Positions 24,130 through 34,698 of a DNA stretch of 64,000 bases are shown here, piece after piece. Made by a program: the position numbers and the translations under genes. Source of the stretch: CAWIMX01 sp963792785. Lineage in GTDB: Bacteria; Acidobacteriota; Vicinamibacteria; Vicinamibacterales; CAVVIG01. Within the stretch, counting starts at the first letter, position 1. Each line of letters opens with the position of its first letter. The notes beneath the pieces are model-generated. The model saw nothing but the letters and a program-made list of their open reading frames with translations. It was not told where the DNA came from and did no database searches. The stretch spans positions 1 through 64,000 of the forward strand of contig CAWBXO010000001.1 of assembly GCA_963792785.1 (NCBI GenBank), in the 5' to 3' direction.

Positions 24130-25031
24130 TGGCTCATCCGTCCCTGGTGCGCGTAGTAGCCGGTCGGCGCCTGCACGTGGAGGGTCCGGTCGTTCGGCTG
24201 GATCCGAACGCGATGGAACGAGTTGTCGGGCGGCACGTCGAGGTAGTAGGTGAGGCTGTAGCCGTTGCGCAGTTCCTCCTGCAGGCTCCCGAAGAGGCCG
24301 TCGAGCGACGCGCCGTCGTAATCGGCGGGGTAGAAGACGCGCCCGCCGGTCAGCTCCGCAAGGCGCGTCAGGACCTGCCGGCCCTGCAGCTCACGCGGGT
24401 TGAGCGAGTGGTCCGCGCGGACGCCGAGGACGTACACGGCGACATGGGACATCTTCGCCATCCGCAGCGCCTGGTCGAAGGTCGCGGCGCTCGTTGTGTC
24501 TTCGCCGTCGGTCACCAGGACGACGACTTTCTGCGTGGTGTCCGCGGGATCGAACTCGTCGCGGCACGTCTTGAAGAGCGCGTCGAAGACGGAACTGCCC
24601 CCGGCCGCGGTCAGTTGGTGCAGCGCGCCCACGAGCGCGGTGGGATCGCGCGTCCAGCCCTGGAGGAGATAGACCTTCGAGTCGAACGCGACGAGGGCGG
24701 CGCGATCGTCCGGGCCGCTGACGACGGACCGCACGAACGCCTTCGCCGAATCCAGGATCAGCGGGAACCGGTCGACGACGCTCTGGCTCCGATCGAGGAC
24801 GAGCGCGACGCTGAGCGGCGCCTGCACGCGCGGGGTGAACGACGACAGCTCCTGCCGTCGATCGTTGTCGTAGACGGACACGTCGCCCGCGCCCAGGTCC
24901 TTCGCGAAGCGACCGTCGTGATCAGTCACGACGAAGTGGATCTCGACCAGCGTGACGTAGGTCTCCTGCGCGGCCACGCCGGCGGCCAGCGCCAGCACGA
25001 GCGCGGTCGCGAGCACCGGCCTAGCCCGCAC
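24126..25031 (-). CDS. Secreted VWFA-related protein, acidobacterial type
   Basis: 301 residues, GTG start at 25031 with a signal peptide (VLATALVLALAAGVAAQ). The N-terminal part has the acidobacterial VWFA-related signature (VTLVEIHFVVTDHDGRFAKD, then DVSVYDNDRRQELSSFT). The VWA domain follows with a MIDAS motif DRSQS (DxSxS), a conserved Thr/Asp segment LVTDGEDTTS and VAVYVLGVRADHS. It is thus a predicted metal-dependent adhesion or scaffold protein outside the cytoplasm. The family is highly expanded in Acidobacteriota, one of the best lineage hints in this window. Role in the operon is unknown. Confidence 0.85.
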   Translation of the reverse strand: MRARPVLATALVLALAAGVAAQETYVTLVEIHFVVTDHDGRFAKDLGAGDVSVYDNDRRQELSSFTPRVQAPLSVALVLDRSQSVVDRFPLILDSAKAFVRSVVSGPDDRAALVAFDSKVYLLQGWTRDPTALVGALHQLTAAGGSSVFDALFKTCRDEFDPADTTQKVVVLVTDGEDTTSAATFDQALRMAKMSHVAVYVLGVRADHSLNPRELQGRQVLTRLAELTGGRVFYPADYDGASLDGLFGSLQEELRNGYSLTYYLDVPPDNSFHRVRIQPNDRTLHVQAPTGYYAHQGRMSQ

Positions 25032-25800
25032 GGCAGCCCTCGCGGCGCGGCGCCGCCGGCGTCCGCAGTTCGCGCAGCAGGTCGAGGTACGTCGTGGGCT
25101 CGTGGCCGACGAGCATCGTCTCGATCATCGAGAGGATCCGACCGAACCGCCGTGGATGGTCGATGCACGGTGGGTGGAGAACGACGCGCGCGACGCGGCG
25201 GCGGGCGAGCAGTCCCGACAGACGCTGCTGGACCGCGATGCCGACATCTTCGTTGAGGTGCCCGGGGCCGAACACCAGGCTCGGCGAGACGTAGGACCGC
25301 TGGCCGGGAAGATCCGAAAGGGAGGCGTACGAATTGGTGTACTGCAGTCCGCAGTCGCGAGCCGCGCGCAACCCGTCGGCGTTGATGAGCCACGCCGGCG
25401 CCACGAAGCCCTCGACGTCGAGTTCCGCGCGCCCCACGATCTCGAGGCCCTGTTCGATGCGCCGCCGCGCGCTCGGGTAGTCGAGCGAGAGGAACTCGCC
25501 TTCGTCCTCGGTGAACCAGCGGTTCTTGAAGCGGGCCGCGAGGCCGCGAGGGGCGCCGACGCCGACGTGCTCGTATCCGTGGAGGACGATCTCGTCGCCG
25601 CCGCTCCGGAAGCCCCGCAAGGCGGCGCAGAAGGCCTCGTCCCGATCGATGGGCCACCGGCCCTGGAAGTTCGGAATCACGAGCAGGCTTCGGCGGGACA
25701 CCCCGACGCCCGCCAGGGCCTCGAGCATCCGTTGCACGCGGTCCAGGTGGGGAGGCGCGACGTCGTGCACGGAGACCACCAGACGCCCGGCGGTGCTCAT
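25021..25800 (-). CDS. DUF2334-type polysaccharide deacetylase-like protein
   Basis: 259 residues. The N-terminus, RLVVSVHDVAPPHLDRVQRM, is the DUF2334 signature with the Asp of the carbohydrate esterase family 4-like metal site. HGYEHVG (H-x-x-x-H-like) and later VVLHPPCIDHPRRFGRI supply candidate ligands. Such enzymes probably remove acyl groups from surface polysaccharides or glycolipids. There is no signal peptide, so it acts in the cytoplasm, presumably on lipid-linked precursors made by the adjacent glycosyltransferases. ATG 25800 overlaps the glycosyltransferase stop (ATGA). Confidence 0.85.
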   Translation of the reverse strand: MSTAGRLVVSVHDVAPPHLDRVQRMLEALAGVGVSRRSLLVIPNFQGRWPIDRDEAFCAALRGFRSGGDEIVLHGYEHVGVGAPRGLAARFKNRWFTEDEGEFLSLDYPSARRRIEQGLEIVGRAELDVEGFVAPAWLINADGLRAARDCGLQYTNSYASLSDLPGQRSYVSPSLVFGPGHLNEDVGIAVQQRLSGLLARRRVARVVLHPPCIDHPRRFGRILSMIETMLVGHEPTTYLDLLRELRTPAAPRREGCRAG

Positions 25801-26969
25801 CCCGCGACCGGCTCCCTGTCGGCCTGAGCGTCGATCAGGCGCCGGTAGACCTCGAAGTACTGCGCGAGCACGGCATCCCAGGAGTACCGATCGGCCGCGA
25901 AGGCGTGGCAGGTCGATCGCAGCTCGTCGAGCGGCCAGCCGGCGACGACGGCGATGGCCCTGGCGAAGTCCGCCGGGTCGCCCTCGCGCGCGAGCACCCC
26001 GAACTCGGGCGGCACGAACGTCCCGGTTCCGCTGCCCTGGATCCCGACGACCGGCAGTCCGCAGGCCAGTGCCTCGAGCGTGGCCATCCCGAACGTCTCG
26101 TAACGCCCGGGACTGAGGAAGATGTCCGACGAGGCGTAGGCGGTGGCCAGCTCCGATCGGGATTCGATGTGCCCGACGTAGGTCACGCCGGGGCGGGTTT
26201 CGGCGTAACGCCTGATCGCGTCGGCGTCCGGGCCGTCGCCGGCGACGATCAGGTGGTACGCGCCGGGCGGGAGGCGGTCGTACGCGTCGAGCGCGACGTC
26301 GACTTCCTTCTCGGCGCTCAATCGTCCCACGTAGAGGAGGGCCGTCGACCCCGGCGCGATGCCGTGCCGGGCGCGCCAGCCCTCGTCGCGTCTGGCCGGG
26401 GAGAACGTGGCGGCATCCACGCCGCACGGCAGATATCGCACGCGCTCGACACCCAGGCGTCCGACCTGTTCGCGCATCGTCGGGTTGAGGATGACCGTGA
26501 CCGTGCAGTGCCGGTAGATCAGGCCCTCGTAGACTTCGGTGAGGCGCCTGGCGAGCGACGCCACGCCGGCGCCGGCGCCTCGCGCCATGTGCCCCACGCA
26601 CGCGGGCACGTCGGTGTGGTAGATGCCGACGATCGGCGTCCGCCGGCGCCGCGTGGCCAGAAAGGCCGCCCAGGGCAGCGTGTACTGGCAGTTGAGTTCG
26701 ATGACGTCGGGCCGTTCGAGCTCGACGAGCGCGGCGATCTTCCAGATGTTGAGCGCGATGCGGATGCCCGGATAGAACGTCGGCGTGCCCCGGACGACGA
26801 TCACTTTCGAGCGGCCCTGCAATACCGACACGCGGCGTCGCATCCGGGCACGATCACGACGTGCTCGATGTCCGGCCGGCTGCCGCGCGTACTCGATCTT
26901 GCTGGCGATGTAGGTCTTGACGCCGCTGCTCGTCTCCGGCGAAAAGAGCGCCAGATCGCAGACCTTCAT
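25797..26969 (-). CDS. GT-B glycosyltransferase (family 4), with a locally shifted segment
   Basis: 390 residues, start ATG 26969 overlapping the previous gene's stop. It has GT4 features: an N-terminal Rossmann half (DLALFSPETSSGVKTYIASK), STALLYVGRLSAEKEVDVAL, HLIVAGDGPDADAIRRYAE, and the E-x7-E motif in SPGRYETFGMATLEALACGLP. Residues about 30-45 (QPAGHRARRDRARMRRRV) do not look like protein. In the next frame the same bases read RPDIEHVVIVPG. Two compensating indels, near 26884 and 26836, therefore shift about 15 codons. This is either sequencing error or an altered loop. Likely substrate: a lipid-linked sugar acceptor for envelope glycolipid, inferred from the operon. Confidence 0.83.
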   Translation of the reverse strand: MKVCDLALFSPETSSGVKTYIASKIEYARQPAGHRARRDRARMRRRVSVLQGRSKVIVVRGTPTFYPGIRIALNIWKIAALVELERPDVIELNCQYTLPWAAFLATRRRRTPIVGIYHTDVPACVGHMARGAGAGVASLARRLTEVYEGLIYRHCTVTVILNPTMREQVGRLGVERVRYLPCGVDAATFSPARRDEGWRARHGIAPGSTALLYVGRLSAEKEVDVALDAYDRLPPGAYHLIVAGDGPDADAIRRYAETRPGVTYVGHIESRSELATAYASSDIFLSPGRYETFGMATLEALACGLPVVGIQGSGTGTFVPPEFGVLAREGDPADFARAIAVVAGWPLDELRSTCHAFAADRYSWDAVLAQYFEVYRRLIDAQADREPVAG

Positions 26970-28165
26970 GCGAACACCGCCGCGGGTGCCGGCGCCGCGG
27001 TCGCGGCGGCCAGACCGTACGCGTCGTAGAGGCCGTCGAACACGACGCTCCACGACCAGGCGCGCGCGCCGGCCCGGGCGGCCTCGCCGAGGCGCTGGCG
27101 CAGCGCGCCGTCCCGGACGAGCTGGACGGCGGCGGCCAGGAACGCCTCGTCGTCGGCCGCGAGCCAGCCGTCGACACCGTGCGCGATCACGAACTTCGGC
27201 CCGCCGCTCGCCATGGCGACGACCGGCAGGCCGGAGGCCATCGCTTCCAGCACGACCAGGCCGAACGTCTCGGACGACGAGGGGAACACGAAGAGATCCA
27301 TGTCGGCGTACGCGCGCGCGAGGGCGTCGCCGGTCAGGACGCCGGGGCACTCCGGATCGCGCAGGTGCCGCCGCAGCCAGTCGCGCTCCGCGCCTTCACC
27401 CACGATGACGAAGCGGTGGGCGAGGCCGGCCTCGTCGAGGGCGCGTTCGAGGGCGGCGAACAGGTGGACGTGCTTTTCGGCCGAGAGGCGCCCGACGAAG
27501 CCGATCCGGACCGGAGCGGCTCCTCGTGTCCCGGCCCGCTTGTCCGGCGTGAACAAGGCGATGTCGACGCCGTGCCGCATCAGCAGCGTCGGCCTCCCCG
27601 TCCGTGCTCCGAGCAGCGCCACGAGCTCCTCGTTCGGCGCCAGCACCACGCGCGGGATTCGATAGAAGAGTACCGCCGCACGGAGCACCTGTGCTTCGAG
27701 GGCGCGCGCTGCGGCGGCCCGCCGGGACGCCGGCAGCCTCCGGATCCACTTCTCCGACCGCAGCGCCATGTACTGGTGCAGGTTCGTGTGCCAGGAGCCG
27801 ACGATGGGGATGCCGAGCCGGTGGCCGAGGTACGCGCCGAGCAGACCGACGTCGCTCGGTCCGGTCACGTGAATGACGTCGGGCCGGAACTCTTCGAGGA
27901 CCCGGCGCACCCATCGCGCGTGGCGCCACAGCAGAAGGTCGAACTTGAGATCGTGCTCGAGGCGGAATCCCACCGCGCTGCGGCGAAGCGCCACGCGCCG
28001 GACCGACCCGGCCTCGAAGGCTCTCGTGGCGCCGCCCGCATGCACGCAGAGCAGGGGCAGGCGGCGGGCGGCCGCGTACATCTCGAGCTCGTGGCTGAGG
28101 CGCGCGATTCCGTTGGACTCGCTGTAGGAATCGGGGAAAAACGCGACCCGCAGCGGGGCGGCCAT
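26966..28165 (-). CDS. GT-B glycosyltransferase (family 4)
   Basis: 399 residues. ATG 28165 is chosen because it begins the fold directly (MAAPLRVAFFPDSYSESNGI, like mannosyltransferases of glycolipid pathways). Further features: DVIHVTGPSDVGLLGAYLGH, IVGSWHTNLHQYM, APVRIGFVGRLSAEKHVHLF, RFVIVGEGAERDWLRRHL, and the catalytic E-x7-E in FPSSSETFGLVVLEAMASG. It resembles GDP-mannose-dependent alpha-mannosyltransferases, though donor and acceptor cannot be assigned. The start is 7 bases past the PHP gene's stop, and its own stop overlaps the next glycosyltransferase start. Confidence 0.88.
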   Translation of the reverse strand: MAAPLRVAFFPDSYSESNGIARLSHELEMYAAARRLPLLCVHAGGATRAFEAGSVRRVALRRSAVGFRLEHDLKFDLLLWRHARWVRRVLEEFRPDVIHVTGPSDVGLLGAYLGHRLGIPIVGSWHTNLHQYMALRSEKWIRRLPASRRAAAARALEAQVLRAAVLFYRIPRVVLAPNEELVALLGARTGRPTLLMRHGVDIALFTPDKRAGTRGAAPVRIGFVGRLSAEKHVHLFAALERALDEAGLAHRFVIVGEGAERDWLRRHLRDPECPGVLTGDALARAYADMDLFVFPSSSETFGLVVLEAMASGLPVVAMASGGPKFVIAHGVDGWLAADDEAFLAAAVQLVRDGALRQRLGEAARAGARAWSWSVVFDGLYDAYGLAAATAAPAPAAVFA

Positions 28166-28172
28166 CGCCGGT

Positions 28173-29383
28173 CTATTCTGCGCCGGCGGCGCCGGATGCT
28201 GCCGCGCTCGGGACATCGGGGCCCCTCGACGAAGCCTCGGCGGCCCGGGCGAGCTTCGTCGTCACGAACGCCAGCGACGACAGCAGGGGCGGGCTCGCCA
28301 GCAGCTGGAACGCGCCGATGGACAGGCGGACCCACAGCGGGCCGCCCTCCGGCCAGTGCGTGGACAGCGACTGCACGGCGCCTTCGTGCTCGTACGAGAC
28401 GCGGTCCACCCAGTGCCGGCGTCCGGGCGGGTTGTCCGGGTTCTCGCGGATCACGTCGCCCGCGACGGACAACTTGCGCTGGATGAGCGGTTCCAGATAC
28501 AGGGGCATCACGGCCACGTCGCTCGCGCCCTCCTCTCGAACTTCGGCGACGAAACCGGCGAAGGACGACGCCGCCGTGAGGTTGAGGAGACTGTTCGGCG
28601 CGTAGCCGTGGCGGTCGCCGCCGGAGATGAGGGGGAACGACAGCCGTTCGGCGAGTTCGCCCACCGCGGCGTTCTCGCGCCACGAACGGTAGCCGTTCAC
28701 CTCGAGCGCGTGAATCCTCCGGCCGTGCTCGCTGAGGAACCGGCGGAGCAGCGTCGTATGACGCGGGCCGCCGACGCCCGCCAGGTCCCAGAGCGGATGG
28801 TTGAGCACGATGAGCGTCGCGGGATCCGCGTGCAGCTCCTCGAACAAGTCGGCGGCGCGAATGGACTCCGGCCTCAGGGTGTGCGCGGACAGGCGGTTGA
28901 ATTGCTGCGGGCGCGGACGCCGGAGCGAGGTTGTGCACGCCGACGTGGAAGAAGCCCTCGTCGAAGGGCACCGTCCATTCGAACGGAGATCGGCATCGAC
29001 GGGTGCGCCGGCCGGAGCGCGAGCGGCGCGTCAATCGCGTCGTGGTCGGTGATCGACACCAGCGCCGGCAGCCCGAGCGTCGTCAGGATGTGCGCGCGTT
29101 CGGACTCGACGAGCGCCTCGGGCGTGACCGGCGGATGCCACCAGCCCTTCGAAAAGTCGGCCGCGCTGCCATGGCGTTCAAAGTACTTCCGCATCTCGCG
29201 GCGGCACAGGCCGGCGACGAGCGGGATGCGGTCCAGATAGGCCGGGACACAGGCCATCCCTTCGTTGGAGTAGTGCGTGTGCGAATGAAGCGATACGGCG
29301 GTCGAGAAGTGGGCAGGTGGGGCCGAGCGGGTGAGATCATGCACCCTGCCCCTTCGGGTGCCGGTCGGCCAGTCGATCTGCAT
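28173..29383 (-). pseudogene. PHP-domain phosphoesterase-like protein, two frameshifts
   Basis: First gene of the minus-strand envelope operon. The first frame starts at ATG 29383 and has the PHP metal motif SLHSHTHYSNEG and LPALVSITDHDAIDAPLAL. It then shifts near 28983-28990 (MPIS to PFEWTVPFDEGFFHVGVHNL) and again at a GGG run at 28909-28911 (to QQFNRLSAHTLRPESI). The last frame, FEELHADPATLIVLNHPLWD, then IHALEVNGYRSW and PLISGGDRHGYAPNS, adds more metal-site histidines. The joined protein is about 400 residues. PHP enzymes hydrolyse phosphoesters with three metals. Because the fold and motifs are otherwise complete, sequencing error is a serious alternative to true decay. Confidence 0.78.
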
Positions 29384-29416
29384 TGAGGAGGCCCTCGTGT
29401 CGCGACCGTCGAATGG

Positions 29417-29752
29417 TCAGAGGCGACCACTTGTCGCGCAATGTCTCGAACGCTCCAGCTTCGATCGTGAAGCCGACGCGATTGCGGGATGGCGGTGCAA
29501 GCGAAATGCCACGAGGTGAATAGAAGATCGTGGTGCCGTTCGAAGTGGGCGGCCGAAGATGTCACCGGCCTGGGACGTCAACGTCCGCGCCGGATGACGC
29601 GCGCAGCGGCTCAGAGGAATGGCACGAGCATTGGCGCGCGGGCGGCGTACGCGTCGCAGGGCGAAGCCGAATAATAGGCCGGCGCCGGCGACGACCCACA
29701 GTCGGTAGGCGATGTCACGGCCCATGGCGGGGCGTTTCTCCCAGAGCGCCAC
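29417..29752 (-). CDS. Short hypothetical protein, doubtful
   Basis: A 111-codon frame starts at GTG directly after the stop of the gene at 29753. Residues about 10-28 (RDIAYRLWVVAGAGLLFGFA) could be one membrane helix, and the rest is Arg- and Ser-rich low-complexity sequence typical of a chance frame in GC-rich DNA. If real, only the N-terminal helix looks meaningful. Confidence 0.25.
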   Translation of the reverse strand: MALWEKRPAMGRDIAYRLWVVAGAGLLFGFALRRVRRPRANARAIPLSRCARHPARTLTSQAGDIFGRPLRTAPRSSIHLVAFRLHRHPAIASASRSKLERSRHCATSGRL

Positions 29753-30856
29753 TCAGCGGAGGGCATAGTCAGCCTCGAGGCGGCGCCGTGTCTTCTCGAG
29801 CTGATCCTTCAGCCCGCCCCGCGCTTCGCGCTGCACGCCCCAGCGGCGAAGGCCGTTGAACAGGCCGTTCAGCGCGTCGACGCGCGACCGGTTCACGTAG
29901 ATCACGTAGACCGCGTCGGGCGCGTTCGCGTGCGAGACCGCGACCGTCGCGCCGAGCGACGCGTCGAGGTAGTGGCTCGAGTAGAAATTCACCGAGGATT
30001 CGTAGGTCAGCGTCGTGCCGGCGGCCTCGGTCGTGAAGAAGCTCATGTGCGTGAGCGAAATGATCGGCTTGAACGCCGCCTTCTCCTTCGACCAGTACGT
30101 GAGGGCCTCGACGCCGGGCGCGGCATCGTCGGGCGCGCCGGCGATCGCGTCGCGAAACGTCGGCGCGTAGCGGTACAGCTCGGCGGACGCGGCGAGCAGG
30201 CCGCGCACCTCGTTGGCGAAGGGCTGCGAGTGGCCGTCGGCGTACGGATCGACGCCCTCAGGGCCGCGGGCGAGGAAGCGGAGGGTGCGCTGCAGCAGCA
30301 TCGCCCGGAAGATCTGGGCGGCCCGGTCGGCCGCGTCGGCGCCATTCCAGTCGATGTCGCGCCGGAACGTCTGGATCGCCGGCGCGGCCAGCTTGAGGCC
30401 GCAGTTGCCCTCGCGGCAGCGTGAGAGGGCGTGGACGTCGTCCGGGGGGAGCGTGAGGCCGGCGAGTGCGCCGCCCGACGGCGGATCGCCGAAGACGCCG
30501 ATCTCCAGCACGAGGTCGTCCTGTTTGAAGTCGACGATGTTGCGGAGCCGCTCGATGAAGTAGGCGCGCGGCACGTGGACGAGCACCGCGCCCGCCACGG
30601 CAATCTCCCCGGACGAGGTGCCGTCCAGGCCCCGGCTGATCACGTCGCCGCGCTCGAGGGCGCGCAGATCGCCCCCGTTGAAGCCGAGGTTCGTGAGCAG
30701 CCCCGCGGGCTCGCCGGCCGGCGCGTCCTGCGCGGCGGAGGCGCCAGGATGCCCGGCGGCCGCGGCGAGGGCGAGCGGCACGATCGCCGCGCCGCCGGCG
30801 CGCGTGACAAAGCGCGCGATCGCCCGGTAGAGTAGTGGCCATGTCGTTGTGCTCAC
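29753..30856 (-). CDS. Secreted protein of unknown function
   Basis: 367 residues, GTG start at 30856, with an N-terminal hydrophobic signal (GAAIVPLALAAAAGHPGASAAQ). I do not recognise a characterised family. Features: LTNLGFNGGDLRALERGDVI, AGAVLVHVPRAYFIERLRNI, PPDDVHALSRCREGNCGLKL, ISLTHMSFFTTEAAGTTLTY, SSHYLDASLGATVAV, VIYVNRSRVDAL. The two cysteines in SRCREGNCG could form a disulfide. It is divergent from the small gene at 30841; the two start codons overlap by 16 bases, so one start may be wrong, but no other in-frame start fits this one. Predicted periplasmic. No clear link to the trehalose genes next door. Confidence 0.75.
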   Translation of the reverse strand: MSTTTWPLLYRAIARFVTRAGGAAIVPLALAAAAGHPGASAAQDAPAGEPAGLLTNLGFNGGDLRALERGDVISRGLDGTSSGEIAVAGAVLVHVPRAYFIERLRNIVDFKQDDLVLEIGVFGDPPSGGALAGLTLPPDDVHALSRCREGNCGLKLAAPAIQTFRRDIDWNGADAADRAAQIFRAMLLQRTLRFLARGPEGVDPYADGHSQPFANEVRGLLAASAELYRYAPTFRDAIAGAPDDAAPGVEALTYWSKEKAAFKPIISLTHMSFFTTEAAGTTLTYESSVNFYSSHYLDASLGATVAVSHANAPDAVYVIYVNRSRVDALNGLFNGLRRWGVQREARGGLKDQLEKTRRRLEADYALR

Positions 30857-31100
30857 GATGCCTCGTTCCGTCGATCATTGTAGTGTGCCTCTGCGGCCCG
30901 CCCGGCCGCCCGTCGGCCCAGGCCGCCGCGGCGCCCGCGTCCCCGGTGATCAGCAAGGCCGAGTTGAGTCGGGACGAGCTCACCGCCGAGTCGTTCTCGG
31001 GCATTGTGAAGTCGCAGGATCTCCAGTTTCGCAACCGCCCCGCTCCGGGGCTGCCGCGCACGGATACGGTCACCTCCGCGGCCCTGGTCATCGCGTTCTG

Positions 31101-31101
<1 letters not shown>
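30841..31101 (+). CDS. Small secreted hypothetical protein before treS
   Basis: 86 residues from ATG 30841, with a signal-like N-terminus (VPSIIVVCLCGPPGRPSAQA). The body is DELTAESFSGIVKSQDLQFR, with no recognised domain. Its TGA overlaps the treS ATG by one base (TGATG), which favours a translated, coupled gene. Alternatively it is a non-coding leader of treS. Confidence 0.45.
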
Positions 31102-32777
<1,676 letters not shown>

Positions 32778-33999
32778 CGCGCCCGTCGTCGTCGGCCTGA
32801 GCACGTTCAACCAGGCCGGGACGATCGGGGGCGTCGTGCACGCGATCGTGCGGGGCCTCGAGGCCCGCGAGGACGCCGGGGCGGCGGTGATCGCGATCGC
32901 CGACACGGGATCGACCGACGGGACGGTCGAGGCGGCCACGCGCGCGGGCGGCGATCGCGTGGTGGAGGTGCCGTGCCCGCGCCACGCGCCCATTGCGGTG
33001 ATGCCGTACCACGGGCAGCCGGGGCGGGCCGGCGCGATTCGCGCGCTGCTCGAGGCGGCGCGGGCGCGCGGCGCCCAGGCGTGCGCCGTGGTGGACGGGA
33101 GCCTCAAGGCCATCGCGCCCGATCGCGTGGATCGCCTGATTGCGCCCGTGCTCGACGGGCGCGCGGACTACGTCACGCCCTACTATTCGCGCCATCCGTT
33201 CGAGGGCGCGATCACCAACGCCATCGTCGCGCCGGTGTTCCGCGCGCTCTACGGCGTCGGCGTGCGGCAGCCGGCGTCGCTCGAGTTCGGCGGCGGCGCG
33301 GCGTTCGTCGAGCACGCGCTCGCGCAGGAGTGGTGGGAGCGGGACGGGTCGGCGTGGGGCGTCGATCTGTGGCTGGCGTCCTCGGCGGTGTGCGACAAGT
33401 TCCGGGTGTGCGAGGCGCCGCTGGGCGTGCGCGTGGCCGCGCCGCCCGGAGCGCCGGTGGACCTCAGCACCACACTGGCCCAGGCGGCCGGCGGGCTGTT
33501 CACGGATCTGGACGATCGCGTGGACGACTGGCAGCGCGCGCGGGGGGCCGTGACCGCCGCGCTCTGCGGTGACGTGCCGCCGGGAAACGCGGAGCGGCCG
33601 TCGATCAACCTCGAGCGGCTCGTGGACTCGTTCCGGCTCGGCTATCGCGAGCTGCGCGACATCTGGACGTGGGTGCTGCCGCCGCGCACGCTCGTCGAGC
33701 TGCGCAAGCTGGCGGCGGCGCCGCTCGAATCGTTCCATTTCGACGACGAGTTGTGGGCCGGCATCATCTACGACTTCGCGTTCGGCTACAACTTCCATGT
33801 GATGCCGCGCGATCACCTGCTGGGCTCGCTGACCCCGCTCTACGCGGGCTGGATGGCGTCGTTCGTCGCGGAAGCCGGGGACTCGGCCGAGCGCGCGCTC
33901 GCCCGGCTGGACGCCGTGGCGCTGGCGTTCGAGACGCAGAAGCGCCACCTGATTTCGCGCTGGCGGTGGCCGGAGAAGATTCGTCGATAAGGAGCAGCC

Positions 34000-34698
34000 A
34001 TGTGGCAACAGATTGAAGGCATCCTGCGGCAAGCGATGCGGGAGATGGCGGACCAGACGGCCGCCTTCCTGCCGGGCGTCCTCGTCTCGCTCGTGCTGTT
34101 CGTCGCCGTGGCGGTCGTCGCCGCGCTCGTGCGCGTGGTGGTGGTGCGGACGCTGAAGAGCGTCGAGTTCGATCGCCGCGCCGAGCAGTTCGGCATCAGC
34201 GGGTTCTCGGCCTGGCCGACGTCAGGCAGCCTGTCGCTGGTGATCGGCCGGACGCTGCAGTGGACCATTCTGATCCTGGGGCTCCTGCTGAGCCTGACGG
34301 CGCTGAACGCGACGATCCCGTCGCGCCTCGCCATCGTGATCATCGAGTACGTGCCGCACCTGTTCGCGGCGCTCATGATCCTCGTGGTCGGCTGGCTCGT
34401 GTCGCAGATGCTGGCCCGCTCGACGCTCATCGGCGCCGTCAACATGCAGATCCGCTCCGCGCGGCTCGTGAGCCTCGCGGTGAAGTGGCTGGTCCTGCTC
34501 GTAACCGTCGCGATGGCGCTCGATCACCTGGGGATCGGCCGCAGCGTGCTGCTGCTCGCCTTCGGCATCCTGTTCGGCGGGATCGTCCTCACCGCGTCGA
34601 TTGCCATCGGGTTCGGCGCCAAGGACGCCGTGAGCCGCGCCATTGCGCGCGAGGTCACCCACCAGTCGCTGCCGGAGGACAAGGTCAACCACGTCTGA
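34000..34698 (+). CDS. MscS-related membrane protein (conserved TM-helix family)
   Basis: 232 residues, ATG 34000 after AAGGAGCAGCC. Four to five hydrophobic helices are visible (LPGVLVSLVLFVAVAVVAAL, TLQWTILILGLLLSLTAL, VPHLFAALMILVVGWLVSQ, LVSLAVKWLVLLVTVAMAL, LLLAFGILFGGIVLTASIAI). The end, AIGFGAKDAVSRAIAREV, has the Gly-rich helix also seen in MscS pores. It lacks the large cytoplasmic cage of MscS, as in the CmpX/TM-helix family. Possible role: tension-responsive or membrane-stress protein releasing osmolytes made by the flanking genes, inferred from context. It converges with treZ, overlapping by 14 bases. Confidence 0.8.
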   Translation: MWQQIEGILRQAMREMADQTAAFLPGVLVSLVLFVAVAVVAALVRVVVVRTLKSVEFDRRAEQFGISGFSAWPTSGSLSLVIGRTLQWTILILGLLLSLTALNATIPSRLAIVIIEYVPHLFAALMILVVGWLVSQMLARSTLIGAVNMQIRSARLVSLAVKWLVLLVTVAMALDHLGIGRSVLLLAFGILFGGIVLTASIAIGFGAKDAVSRAIAREVTHQSLPEDKVNHV

